From: Bacteroidota bacterium
GTDB lineage: Bacteria > Bacteroidota > Bacteroidia > CAILMK01 > JAAYUY01
Assembly: GCA_018698135.1 (NCBI GenBank)
Contig: JABINZ010000160.1
Location: 1-58,771 of the forward strand
DNA: 58,771 nucleotides
Reading direction: 5' to 3'
Both the position numbers and the translations under genes were made by a program. Positions 33,899 to 41,944 of this stretch are shown here, in pieces (within the stretch, counting starts at the first letter, position 1; every line of letters starts with the position of its first letter). The notes under the pieces were generated by a model that was not told the origin of the DNA, ran no database searches, and saw nothing but the letters and a program-made list of their open reading frames with translations.

Positions 33899-34692
33899 AC
33901 ATCTATTGTGGCATCGACATAGGCTCCTCTTCCATAAAAATAGCTTTGCTTAACGAAGAGGTGAAACTCATTGCCCATTCCATCTCTCCCACCGGTAGTA
34001 GTTTCCGTAAGAATGCTACGATTGCATTGGACAACCTTTTAAGTAAGCATCAAATCAGTCAGACTCAAATCAAATATGTTGTTTCAACTGGCTATGGACG
34101 CAAGTTATTTCCAACTGCAGATGAAAACATCAGTGAAATTACTGCCAATGCCACTGGTAGTAAGCATTCATTTAAAAATCAATCGGTTTTAAGGAGCATT
34201 ATTAATATTGGAGGACAGGATTCTAAAGTCATTGTTTTGGATGCAAATGGTTATGTTAAAAACTTTGTAATGAACGATAAATGTGCAGCAGGAACCGGAC
34301 GCTTTTTGGAAATGGCTGCACGTAATCTGGAAGTAGATATTGATGATTTAGGAGAATTGCATTTTGCCAACAAAAAACCACCACTGGCTGTAAACTCAAC
34401 CTGTGCTGTATTTGCTGAATCCGAAATTATATCATTATTAGCAGCAGGACATGGGAAAGAAGAAATTGCCTCAGGCATACATTACTCCATTGCCAGACGT
34501 ATTGCCCGATTAGCATCACGAGCAGGAATAGATGATGCTGTTTTGTTTGATGGAGGAACTGCCCTCAATAAAGGTATGCATGCCGCTTTAGAAGATGAAC
34601 TTATGCGCGATATTTTCATACCTGAGCATCCTCAAATTACCACGGCAATTGGTGCAGCACTATTGGCCAAGCAAGCAGTTGAAAACAAATAA
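33895..34692 (+). CDS. BadF/HgdC-type ATPase, activator of the preceding protein
   Basis: A 265-residue ASKHA-fold ATPase. Phosphate loop GIDIGSSSIKIALL (residues 6-19), INIGGQDSK, NDKCAAGTGRFLE (Cys130), NSTCAVFAESE (Cys170) and DGGTALNKG. Cys130 and Cys170 correspond to Cys127 and Cys166 of Acidaminococcus HgdC, which hold one [4Fe-4S] cluster between two subunits. It hydrolyses ATP to push one electron onto its partner, here the HgdB-like protein whose stop it overlaps (ATGA). It closes the operon; palindromic repeats follow. Confidence 0.9.
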   Translation: MNIYCGIDIGSSSIKIALLNEEVKLIAHSISPTGSSFRKNATIALDNLLSKHQISQTQIKYVVSTGYGRKLFPTADENISEITANATGSKHSFKNQSVLRSIINIGGQDSKVIVLDANGYVKNFVMNDKCAAGTGRFLEMAARNLEVDIDDLGELHFANKKPPLAVNSTCAVFAESEIISLLAAGHGKEEIASGIHYSIARRIARLASRAGIDDAVLFDGGTALNKGMHAALEDELMRDIFIPEHPQITTAIGAALLAKQAVENK

Positions 34693-35031
34693 ATTACCAT
34701 TTAATGCTGTCATTCCTGACAAGCGAAAGCATGATCAGGAATGTCTACCTCCACTTTGTCATTCCTGACGAAATGAAATGCAGATCAGGAATCTCCAAAT
34801 CCTATTTTCAACCAATTCGTTATCTAAAATCCAAAAAAAGATTCCAGAATGACGAATTCACATCATATTTTGTATTTGAAGCATACAATTAAATCCTTAC
34901 ATTTGTGTAAACACAATATGAAGAAATTGCCAAATACTACTTGGTAATCCCTTTGGGAAAACCAGTATTTTTCTTGATAAGAATAGTTAATATGGCCATT
35001 GTGTACTATTTATTGCTGAACCATAGAGTAA
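34693..35031. other. intergenic stretch with palindromic repeats and no convincing gene
   Basis: The 339 bases hold repeated hairpins (see 34708-34853), then about 180 AT-rich bases without a clear promoter. A 62-codon frame at 34704-34892 runs straight through the repeats and is not credible. Confidence 0.6.
34708..34853 (+). repeat. tandem CATTCCTGAC/ATCAGGAAT hairpin repeats
   Basis: Copy 1 at 34708-34743 and copy 2 at 34757-34794 each read TGTCATTCCTGAC, about 12 bases, then GATCAGGAAT, forming an 8-9 bp stem. A shortened inverted copy (AGATTCCAGAATGAC) lies at 34839-34853. This is a REP-type intergenic element. By position it may also protect or end the upstream operon transcript. Confidence 0.7.
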
Positions 35032-35922
35032 ATGAAAAACATGGAAATTCCAAAATTTCACGAAACATTTAACCCTATCCTTGAGATACTGTGTGACGGA
35101 AAAACTTATCATTCAAGGGAATTAATTAATCAAGTAGTTGCAAAATATTATTCTCATCTGCCCAAAGAGTTATTAGAGCAAGAGACAAAAAGTGGCGACA
35201 TACTATTATCTAATAGAATAGCATGGGGGAAATCATATTTGAAAAAAGGCGGTTATATTGAATTTCCTAAGCGAGGTATGGTTAAGATAACTGATAAGGG
35301 TCTTAATTCATTATCTAAAAAATTAGAATTAGAAGAGATTGAAGGTGATGAAAATTTTCTTGACTTTTATACAGAAGAAAAGAATAAAAAGAATTTTAAA
35401 AATAGCAAGATAGAAAATTCCACACCTCAAGATTTAATTGATTCAGGATTTTCACAAATTGAAGCAGGAGTCAAATCTGAATTCTTAGAAAAACTGAAAG
35501 TTATTGATCCTTTTTATTTTGAGAAAGTAATTTTGATATTACTTAAAAAAATGGGATATGGTGATTTTATTGAAACCTCGAAATCCGGTGATGGAGGGAT
35601 AGATGGTATTATCAATGAGGATAAACTCGGACTCGATAAAATTTATATTCAAGCAAAAAGATATGGCGAAAATAAAGTTAGAGAGAAGGATATTAGGAAT
35701 TTTATTGGAGCCATGAGTGGGGATACAAGCAAAGGGATTTTTGTAACAACATCTATATTTCATGAAGGAGCTATTAAAAAAGCATATGATGCACACCATA
35801 CTATCATTTTAATTGATGGAAATAAATTAGTTGATTTACTACATGAATTCAATGTTGGCGTTCAAATAAAATCTATTTATGAATTAAAGGAGTTGGATTT
35901 AGATTTCTTTGATGGAGAATAA
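35032..35922 (+). CDS. Mrr-type restriction endonuclease-like protein
   Basis: A 296-residue protein with an Mrr_N winged-helix domain (residues about 8-95, LEILCDGKTYHSRELINQV) and a PD-(D/E)xK nuclease domain (about 160-280). The catalytic block reads SGDGGIDGIINED, then IYIQAKRYG with the QxK motif, then FIGAMSGDTSKGIFVTTS. Mrr enzymes cut modified DNA. It stands alone with no methyltransferase near it, as expected for a type IV-like enzyme. ATGs at 35032 and 35041 are both possible starts. Confidence 0.87.
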   Translation: MKNMEIPKFHETFNPILEILCDGKTYHSRELINQVVAKYYSHLPKELLEQETKSGDILLSNRIAWGKSYLKKGGYIEFPKRGMVKITDKGLNSLSKKLELEEIEGDENFLDFYTEEKNKKNFKNSKIENSTPQDLIDSGFSQIEAGVKSEFLEKLKVIDPFYFEKVILILLKKMGYGDFIETSKSGDGGIDGIINEDKLGLDKIYIQAKRYGENKVREKDIRNFIGAMSGDTSKGIFVTTSIFHEGAIKKAYDAHHTIILIDGNKLVDLLHEFNVGVQIKSIYELKELDLDFFDGE

Positions 35923-36078
35923 ATAAAGCATTGCATATTATCAACAGCATGATCAAAAACCTTCAAAAATATAATCAACTCTCTCGCTCTTTTTAGAATA
36001 CTGGTTCCCGAAAAAGATAAAAAACAAATTCAGAAAACATTGAATTAAGATTTCATCAATAAAAACACAATTTCTATT

Positions 36079-36522
36079 ATGGAAAACATTGCTTATTGTG
36101 GATTATATTGTGGAGAATGTCCCAATCACACAGGTGTTATAGCCGACTTATCACGTGACTTAAGAAAAGAACTTCGTAAGTATCGTTTTGACAAAACTGC
36201 TGAATTATTAGCTGAGATACCTTTTTTTAAAGACTATAAAAAGTATGATGAATGCTATCAGGTATTAGGTGCAATGGTTAAAATGCGTTGCAATAAAACA
36301 TGTCGAAATGGAGGTGCTAATCCAAATTGCAAAATCCGAAAATGTGCTCAGAAAAAAGCATATGATGGATGCTGGCAATGTGAGGAATTTGAAAGTTGCG
36401 AAAAGCTCCAGTTTTTAACAACCAGTCATGGTGTTGCACACCTTAAAAATCTTAAAATTATTAAAAGAAAAGGCACTGAAGAATTTGAAAAAAGTGAAAA
36501 ACACTGGTATAAAACAAACTAG
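36079..36522 (+). CDS. DUF3795 cysteine-rich protein
   Basis: A 147-residue cytosolic protein that starts AYCGLYCGECPNH, the DUF3795 signature, and has 11 more cysteines before residue 120 (RCNKTCRNGGANPNC, KIRKCAQKK, GCWQCEEFESCEK). The pattern suggests metal or iron-sulfur binding. Function unknown. It stands alone. Confidence 0.82.
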   Translation: MENIAYCGLYCGECPNHTGVIADLSRDLRKELRKYRFDKTAELLAEIPFFKDYKKYDECYQVLGAMVKMRCNKTCRNGGANPNCKIRKCAQKKAYDGCWQCEEFESCEKLQFLTTSHGVAHLKNLKIIKRKGTEEFEKSEKHWYKTN

Positions 36523-36578
36523 AAGAATTTCAAGAAACACTTTGTCGTATCTTTACAATAGAATAAAACAAAACTATC

Positions 36579-37214
36579 ATGACAAAACAATTATTATCTT
36601 TCATTACAATAGCTCTTTTGCTTTTATCAGGATGTCAAAATAAGGATACAACTGAGGAATCATTAATAGAAACTGAAGAAGTGGCTGACGAAAATTTAAT
36701 GGAAAAAAGTCAAGAATCAGCAGATGAAGAAATTCAGGAATACGGACTCCTTAAAGCTATTGAAGATGGTGTTTACCCCATGTTTATTCTAACTATTGAA
36801 TTTCCAGAACGAAATATGACTGCTGACTTTAACCTCAACATTGAAGAAATTTCGCTAGATCACACATCACTTTATGAACTCAAAGATAAATATGTGACTT
36901 TATACTATTTGAGCGAGATGGAGAACATGCTTGCTTATATTCAGTATGAAGGAAAATCATTACTTGGTGAATACGCTCCTGAAATGGATCCTGAATGGAA
37001 AACAATAAGTGGAGTTTTGAGTGGAGCAGAAAGCGAAACGATGAGTGACTTGCCTGACGAAATAATTGTTACGACAAATGAAGGAGAGAAAATTAGTTTT
37101 AAAGAATACATTACACCCGAAATAGTTACCGCTAATGGGAAAGAGGTTGACGTATTTTATACCATAAGAGGAACTGAAACAATTACCAAGCTGGTAGCAT
37201 CTGATTCCGATTAG
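36579..37214 (+). CDS. hypothetical lipoprotein
   Basis: A 211-residue protein with a lipoprotein signal (LLLLSGCQ, Cys19) and a Glu-rich linker (about 22-50), then a beta-rich domain of about 150 residues. No family recognised. It converges with the next gene, 2 bases away. Confidence 0.65.
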   Translation: MTKQLLSFITIALLLLSGCQNKDTTEESLIETEEVADENLMEKSQESADEEIQEYGLLKAIEDGVYPMFILTIEFPERNMTADFNLNIEEISLDHTSLYELKDKYVTLYYLSEMENMLAYIQYEGKSLLGEYAPEMDPEWKTISGVLSGAESETMSDLPDEIIVTTNEGEKISFKEYITPEIVTANGKEVDVFYTIRGTETITKLVASDSD

Positions 37215-37216
37215 TT

Positions 37217-37648
37217 TTAATGATTAAAAAATGGATGTGTCCAGATTATTACATCTGGGTTTACATTTTTAACCTGTGAGAAGAATTCTTTATTGAAAGA
37301 AGAAAAGAACCGACATTTATGCTCTTTTCCTGATTGTTCTTTATAAGTCAATATCCAAAAACGCCCACCATTGACCTTTGTTCTACTTCTTTTTATACTT
37401 ATAATGGATGAGAAATGTATCGCCTTTTCTTTTGTCCCATGAATGATATAAAAGTTTTCACTGTCGTGTTTAAGTCTTCGAAATCGGCTCAATAAATAAA
37501 ACATCCCAAGGCAAATTAAGAAAAAGATAAAATTTCGGAATCGGTTAATATCTGTATCTATTATTTCTAGAACAATGCCTAATACAATTGGGATAAGAAT
37601 AAATCGCGTCCACCGGATACCATAGGTAATTGTTTTTCTATTCTTCAT
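37217..37648 (-). CDS. hypothetical membrane protein with PH-like domain
   Basis: A 143-residue protein with two hydrophobic spans (about 13-30 and 37-55, separated by a few charged residues) and a C-terminal beta-rich part (ENFYIIHGTKEKAIHFSSII, GRFWILTYKEQSG) reminiscent of bacterial PH-like domains. Function unknown. The last codons contain a small hairpin CCAGAT/ATCTGG (37241-37258) that could help end transcription. Confidence 0.6.
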   Translation of the reverse strand: MKNRKTITYGIRWTRFILIPIVLGIVLEIIDTDINRFRNFIFFLICLGMFYLLSRFRRLKHDSENFYIIHGTKEKAIHFSSIISIKRSRTKVNGGRFWILTYKEQSGKEHKCRFFSSFNKEFFSQVKNVNPDVIIWTHPFFNH

Positions 37649-37751
37649 AGGCTAACAAATTTACAATAGCCCGAGCTAAGCAGCAATATAGTGAATCACA
37701 AAAAGACAAAAGTCTATATTGTTTAAAAATATATATGAACGCAAATGCTTA

Positions 37752-38585
37752 ATGCAGTATTATTGCCCTGTGAAACGATTTCTCAAACGACTATTTCCCA
37801 TCCTGTTTATCGCAGCTTTCCTTCTTACTATTTATGGTTATTTAGAAAGTCGATGGTTGAAAACTAATCGTATTGAAATTGCTCATACCGACATCCCAGA
37901 AAATTTCAAAGGCAAAAAAATTGTGTTCATATCGGATATTCATCATGGCCCCTTGTTTTCACAAAAAAGAGTTAAAAAGCTAGTTGATAGAATTAATAAG
38001 CTAGAACCTGATATTGTTCTAATGGGAGGAGACTATATTCACTGGTATCCCAAAAATGTACATACTGCTTTTGAAGAACTGAAAAACCTTTCTGCAAAAT
38101 TGGGTGTTTACGGAGTTCTAGGAAATAGTGATCATTGGCAAGATCCAATTCAAACACAATTATTAATGAACAAGTCGGGCTTTCATTTGTGCGAAAACAA
38201 CTCATTTTGGGTGAAAGATGGTTCCGATAGCATTAAAATTGGTGGTGTGGGAGATTGGGTTGCAGGATACCAAAAGTTGAATCGCACCACAAAAGATGTG
38301 ATTGATGAGAATTTTTGCATTTTGTTGTTTCATCATCCCGACTATCTTGAAGCATTGGATGATGATCGGATTGACCTTACTTTTTCGGGCCATACGCATG
38401 GTGGGCAAGTAACTTTTTTTGGGTTATTCGCGTTTTATCTGCCATCAAAAAATGGACAAAAATATCGCTATGGCTTAGTAGAAAAAGGAAACAGAATTTC
38501 TTATATCAGCTCAGGTATTGGTACTGTAATTCCTCCTATTCGTTTCTTTTGCCGACCAGAAATTGTTGAAGTAACACTTAAGTGA
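37752..38585 (+). CDS. YaeI/YkuE-like metallophosphoesterase
   Basis: A 277-residue membrane-anchored phosphoesterase; ATG 37752 is preferred over the TTG at 37719. One TM helix (about 10-30) is followed by the calcineurin-like domain: FISDIHHGP, GGDYIHW, GNSDHW, FHHPD and SGHTHGGQ. The usual GNHD motif is GNSD, so the catalytic His position may be altered although the metal-binding Asn is kept. Relatives hydrolyse phosphodiesters or lipid headgroups at the membrane. No operon partner. Confidence 0.85.
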   Translation: MQYYCPVKRFLKRLFPILFIAAFLLTIYGYLESRWLKTNRIEIAHTDIPENFKGKKIVFISDIHHGPLFSQKRVKKLVDRINKLEPDIVLMGGDYIHWYPKNVHTAFEELKNLSAKLGVYGVLGNSDHWQDPIQTQLLMNKSGFHLCENNSFWVKDGSDSIKIGGVGDWVAGYQKLNRTTKDVIDENFCILLFHHPDYLEALDDDRIDLTFSGHTHGGQVTFFGLFAFYLPSKNGQKYRYGLVEKGNRISYISSGIGTVIPPIRFFCRPEIVEVTLK

Positions 38586-38730
38586 TATCTTCGTTTTACT
38601 TTGTGTCTTTGAGCCTTGGTGGCAAATAAGTATACTGAATAAAGAAATTTACTAAAACTGTAATTATTGCCAGGTAAATTATTCAAGCTGGAGATTGCTT
38701 CTGAACCTTTCAGATTCATCGCAATGATGT

Positions 38731-39816
38731 TCAAGTGCAAACCTCAGGATCCTCAATATTGCCTTCTGTTACATTGTCTTTAAACTTTTTCTGAAAACGC
38801 AAAGCCACATTGACCAAAGCAATTAAAATAGGCACTTCAACCAATGGTCCAATAACCGCAGCAAAGGCAACTCCTGAACTGATTCCAAATACAGAAATGG
38901 CAACAGCAATGGCCAATTCGAAATTATTGCTGGCAGCTGTAAAGGCAATTGATGTGGTTTTACTGTAATCTGCTCCAATTCTTTTTCCCATAAAAAAGGA
39001 AATAAAAAACATGATCAGAAAATAAATCACAAGCGGGATCGCAATTTTCAAGACATCCAATGGTACTTTGATAATGTTTTCACCCTTATAAGAAAACATA
39101 ATTATGATCGTAAATAGTAAGGCAATTAGCGTTATTGGACTAATTTTGGGAATAAATTTGCTATGATACCAATCTTTGTCTTTTATCCGAATTAAAATAA
39201 ATCGGGTTAAAAAACCAGCAATAAAAGGAATTCCAAGATAGATAAATACACTTTTGGCAATTTCCCCCATAGTAATCTGGCTTACAAGATCTGTGGTTTC
39301 CAATCCGAACCAGCCAGGCATAATAGCAATGAAAAACCAAGCATAAACAGAGAAAAACAAGACCTGAAATATAGAATTAAAGGCAACCAATCCGGCAGCA
39401 TATTCTGTATTGCCCTTTGCAAGCTCATTCCAAACAATCACCATGGCAATACATCTGGCTAAGCCAATAAGAATTAAGCCATACATATAATCAGGTTGGT
39501 TCCGCAAGAAAATTATCGCCAGAAAAAACATCAAAACCGGACCAATAAGCCAATTCTGAACTAAACTCAAACCCAGTATTTTGAAATTCTTGAATACCTT
39601 TCCCAGCTCTTCATACCTCACTTTAGCTAGAGGAGGATACATCATCAAAATTAAACCAATAGCAATTGGAATATTGGTTGTCCCAGCCTGAAATCGATTG
39701 TAAAAATGAATAATATCGGGATACAGATATCCACCCAACACACCCAATAACATGGCCATAAAAATCCATAGTGTTAGGTATCGATCTAAAAAGGATAATC
39801 GCTTTTTAGGCCCCAT
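38731..39816 (-). CDS. arsB: Acr3 arsenite efflux transporter
   Basis: A 361-residue, ten-helix BASS-superfamily carrier of the Acr3 type, which pumps As(III) out of the cell. Typical features are [21 protein letters not shown] and the conserved Cys in [18 protein letters not shown], needed for arsenite transport, plus [18 protein letters not shown]. Last gene of the minus-strand ars operon, overlapping arsM by 11 bases. Often called arsB or acr3. Confidence 0.92.
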   Translation of the reverse strand: MGPKKRLSFLDRYLTLWIFMAMLLGVLGGYLYPDIIHFYNRFQAGTTNIPIAIGLILMMYPPLAKVRYEELGKVFKNFKILGLSLVQNWLIGPVLMFFLAIIFLRNQPDYMYGLILIGLARCIAMVIVWNELAKGNTEYAAGLVAFNSIFQVLFFSVYAWFFIAIMPGWFGLETTDLVSQITMGEIAKSVFIYLGIPFIAGFLTRFILIRIKDKDWYHSKFIPKISPITLIALLFTIIIMFSYKGENIIKVPLDVLKIAIPLVIYFLIMFFISFFMGKRIGADYSKTTSIAFTAASNNFELAIAVAISVFGISSGVAFAAVIGPLVEVPILIALVNVALRFQKKFKDNVTEGNIEDPEVCT

Positions 39817-40627
39817 CCTTTTTTGTTTTTGATGCGGTAATGGTTACGCTGAAAATACCTGTATTTCCAGTTCTAAACTCATTAATTTCATCTTCAGTCA
39901 TGTAATGAACCAAAATTTCAACTGGCACCATCACCCGCTTAATATTTTTAATTTCAGGCTGATCAAATCCCGATTTCTCTATGATATCAATATAGGATTC
40001 AAGTTGAATAGCTCCAGCCACACATCCTACATATAGTTCTGCATCATCACGAATTGAATCTGGCAATTCCCCTTTAATAACCATATCTGAAATAGAGAAT
40101 ACTCCACCATACTTCAAAACACGATAAATTTCTTTAAAGGCTTTTTCTTTATCAGGGACAAGGTTTAATACACAATTGCTAATTACAATATCTATTTCTT
40201 GATCATTAATGGGTATATTTTCGATATCACCTTTAATGAATTCAATATTTTGATAGCCTTTTTGCTGTTTATTTTCTTGTGCTTTATCAACCATTTCATC
40301 GGTAAAATCAAGCCCAATAACTTTACCAGCATCACCCGTTAAATGATGTGCAAGAAAACAATCATTTCCCGCTCCTGAACCTAAATCAAGTACAACATCA
40401 CCTTTTTTAATCCCAATAAATTCTGTCGGAATACCACAACCAATGTGTAAATCTGCTTTATCAAAATAACCGGGTAAACCTTCATAACACTGACTAAAGG
40501 AGGTAATGGTATCGTCCCGATGAATCTCTGAACTACAGCAACAACAGCTTGATTCTCGCCATTTCCCAAGAGCTACTTCTCCATATTTCTCTTTTACCAA
40601 CCGCTTTTTAAGATCTTTTTCCTTCAT
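39806..40627 (-). CDS. arsM: arsenite S-adenosylmethionine methyltransferase
   Basis: A 273-residue class I methyltransferase that methylates As(III). SAM motif [11 protein letters not shown], As-binding cysteines in [20 protein letters not shown] and YVGCVAGAI, and a Cys cluster near the N-terminus (SSCCCCSS). It turns inorganic arsenite into methyl forms, which the permease at 41945 may export. It starts 9 bases after a 35-codon frame and overlaps acr3. Confidence 0.93.
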   Translation of the reverse strand: MKEKDLKKRLVKEKYGEVALGKWRESSCCCCSSEIHRDDTITSFSQCYEGLPGYFDKADLHIGCGIPTEFIGIKKGDVVLDLGSGAGNDCFLAHHLTGDAGKVIGLDFTDEMVDKAQENKQQKGYQNIEFIKGDIENIPINDQEIDIVISNCVLNLVPDKEKAFKEIYRVLKYGGVFSISDMVIKGELPDSIRDDAELYVGCVAGAIQLESYIDIIEKSGFDQPEIKNIKRVMVPVEILVHYMTEDEINEFRTGNTGIFSVTITASKTKKDGA

Positions 40628-40636
40628 CTGTTTTAA

Positions 40637-40744
40637 TTAATTATTCGTAGCTGAAACTTTGGGTGGAAGCATGTTGGGAGTAAAGGAATTTGACAATATG
40701 AATGAGCTCAAAACTACTTTAGCTATTTTGCCTGATCTAATCAT
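40637..40744 (-). CDS. small ORF in the ars operon, 35 residues
   Basis: A frame too short for usual gene finding: begins MIRSGKIAKVVLSSFILSNS and ends KVSATNN. Its ATG overlaps the arsC stop (ATGA, 40744-40741), the same coupling seen at other joints in the window, and it ends 9 bases before arsM. It is basic at the start with a short hydrophobic stretch. It may be a real micropeptide or just a leader that couples arsC to arsM translation. No homology known. Confidence 0.4.
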   Translation of the reverse strand: MIRSGKIAKVVLSSFILSNSFTPNMLPPKVSATNN

Positions 40745-41379
40745 AATGACATATTTACATTCATAAATAAATATAGCATTTCTCTTGCAATTTGTTTGCT
40801 TCTTTCATCATATTTTTCAATCTCAAAAGCAGTACCATCAAATTCTTTAGGATCATCATAGGGCAAATAAAACCTTTTCTCAGCACCTGGAATAAATGGA
40901 CAACTCTGCTCTGCATCTGAGCAAACCATAATGGCTGCAAAGTCATCTTCAGGATTATCAGGATGCGTGTAAACTTTCGAAAAAACGATCATTTCATCAG
41001 CATGCTCAGCGAGTTTCACTACATAACGTGGGTTCAATTTATTAACTGTACTCTGATTATTAATTATAAACCCAGATCTACGTAGAGATGCAATAGCTCT
41101 TTCATTCGCTGCCGTTGCCTCTGTTCCCCCTGAATAAGCACGAAAATCATCCAGCTGAATCCATTTGGCAGCTACTTGTGACCAAAGTTGTCCGAATAGG
41201 CTTCTGCGTGAATTATGGGTGCAAATGAAACACAGTTTCATATCTACACTATTTTGAAAACAATAACTTATGTATTGCGCTATCTCTTTCAACAATTTTT
41301 TCCTGACATCTGAAATAAGCTCAAATTCATTGATTCGTTCGGAACAATAAACTTGCAAATCGCGATTTAAATCTTTCAT
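40741..41379 (-). CDS. arsC: arsenate reductase, low-molecular-weight phosphatase type
   Basis: A 212-residue LMW-PTP-fold protein. The phosphate loop FICTHNSRRS gives the C-x5-R signature at Cys53-Arg59. A later block, AAIMVCSDAEQSCPFIPGAE, carries further cysteines, and YLPYDDPKEFDGT is typical of the Bacteroidota branch. It reduces As(V) to As(III) for export or methylation. The first 45 residues are an extra helical part. It follows the thioredoxin-like gene by 55 bases. Confidence 0.85.
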   Translation of the reverse strand: MKDLNRDLQVYCSERINEFELISDVRKKLLKEIAQYISYCFQNSVDMKLCFICTHNSRRSLFGQLWSQVAAKWIQLDDFRAYSGGTEATAANERAIASLRRSGFIINNQSTVNKLNPRYVVKLAEHADEMIVFSKVYTHPDNPEDDFAAIMVCSDAEQSCPFIPGAEKRFYLPYDDPKEFDGTAFEIEKYDERSKQIAREMLYLFMNVNMSL

Positions 41380-41434
41380 AATTATCGAATTATTTTATTC
41401 CTTCAGTATTCAGTTAGCATAATTTTTCTGTTCA

Positions 41435-41920
41435 TTATTGAGAATTACCAGCATGTAAGAAAAGTTTTGATTGCAAATCTTCATAAGCCAAAAAACCTGT
41501 ATGTCTAAAGTATTCTTTCCCATTTTTATCCAACAAAATCTGACTAGGAATGGCATACACATTAAAATATTTCCCCATCATTTTACCACTATCCGTGCGC
41601 ATATCAATAAATTCAACATAAACGCTTGTCGGATATTTATCTTGAACCTCCTCCATTACTTTTTCCATTTTGTAACAGGAAATACACCCTTTTGCTCCAA
41701 ATTCAAGGAAACTAAGGTCAAAATCTTTTGAGTTATTTGAATAATTATACTTCTCTGTTATTAAATTCTTTTGAATAGAATCTTTTGATGATGATTGCTC
41801 TACGGAAATTCGAGTTATTGTTTCAATTAATTTTTTCTTTTGAGAAAACAAGAAGACTATCAGTGCAATTGAAAAAATCACAAAGAAGATATTTATTCCT
41901 TTTTTAAACGATGGACTCAT
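41435..41920 (-). CDS. membrane-anchored thioredoxin-like protein
   Basis: A 161-residue protein with an N-terminal TM segment (about 9-25) and a periplasmic thioredoxin fold. The active site is GAKGCISCYKM (CxxC), followed by VYAIPSQILLDKNG with the cis-Pro. It likely keeps neighbouring redox proteins or arsenical-handling cysteines reduced, together with the CcdA/ArsG-like protein. It follows the permease gene by 24 bases. Confidence 0.85.
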   Translation of the reverse strand: MSPSFKKGINIFFVIFSIALIVFLFSQKKKLIETITRISVEQSSSKDSIQKNLITEKYNYSNNSKDFDLSFLEFGAKGCISCYKMEKVMEEVQDKYPTSVYVEFIDMRTDSGKMMGKYFNVYAIPSQILLDKNGKEYFRHTGFLAYEDLQSKLFLHAGNSQ

Positions 41921-41944
41921 TGAGTTCGTAGGTCAACCTATATT

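Noticed and set aside
32600-34692. 2-hydroxyglutaryl-CoA dehydratase for amino acid fermentation
   Set aside because: The second dehydratase subunit, CoA transferase and dehydrogenase genes are absent; the two-gene form fits double-cubane proteins better.
34704-34892. 62-codon open frame after the activase gene
   Set aside because: It runs through the palindromic repeats, so its codons are dictated by them; no promoter or family features.
37238-37258. Hairpin CCAGAT/ATCTGG as terminator
   Set aside because: Short stem inside coding sequence with no T run; mentioned only under the gene.
38501-38740. 79-codon minus-strand frame between the phosphoesterase and acr3
   Set aside because: Half of it overlaps the end of the phosphoesterase gene antisense, and the rest crosses a low-complexity TTTGTGTCTTTGAGCC stretch that looks like noncoding repeat.
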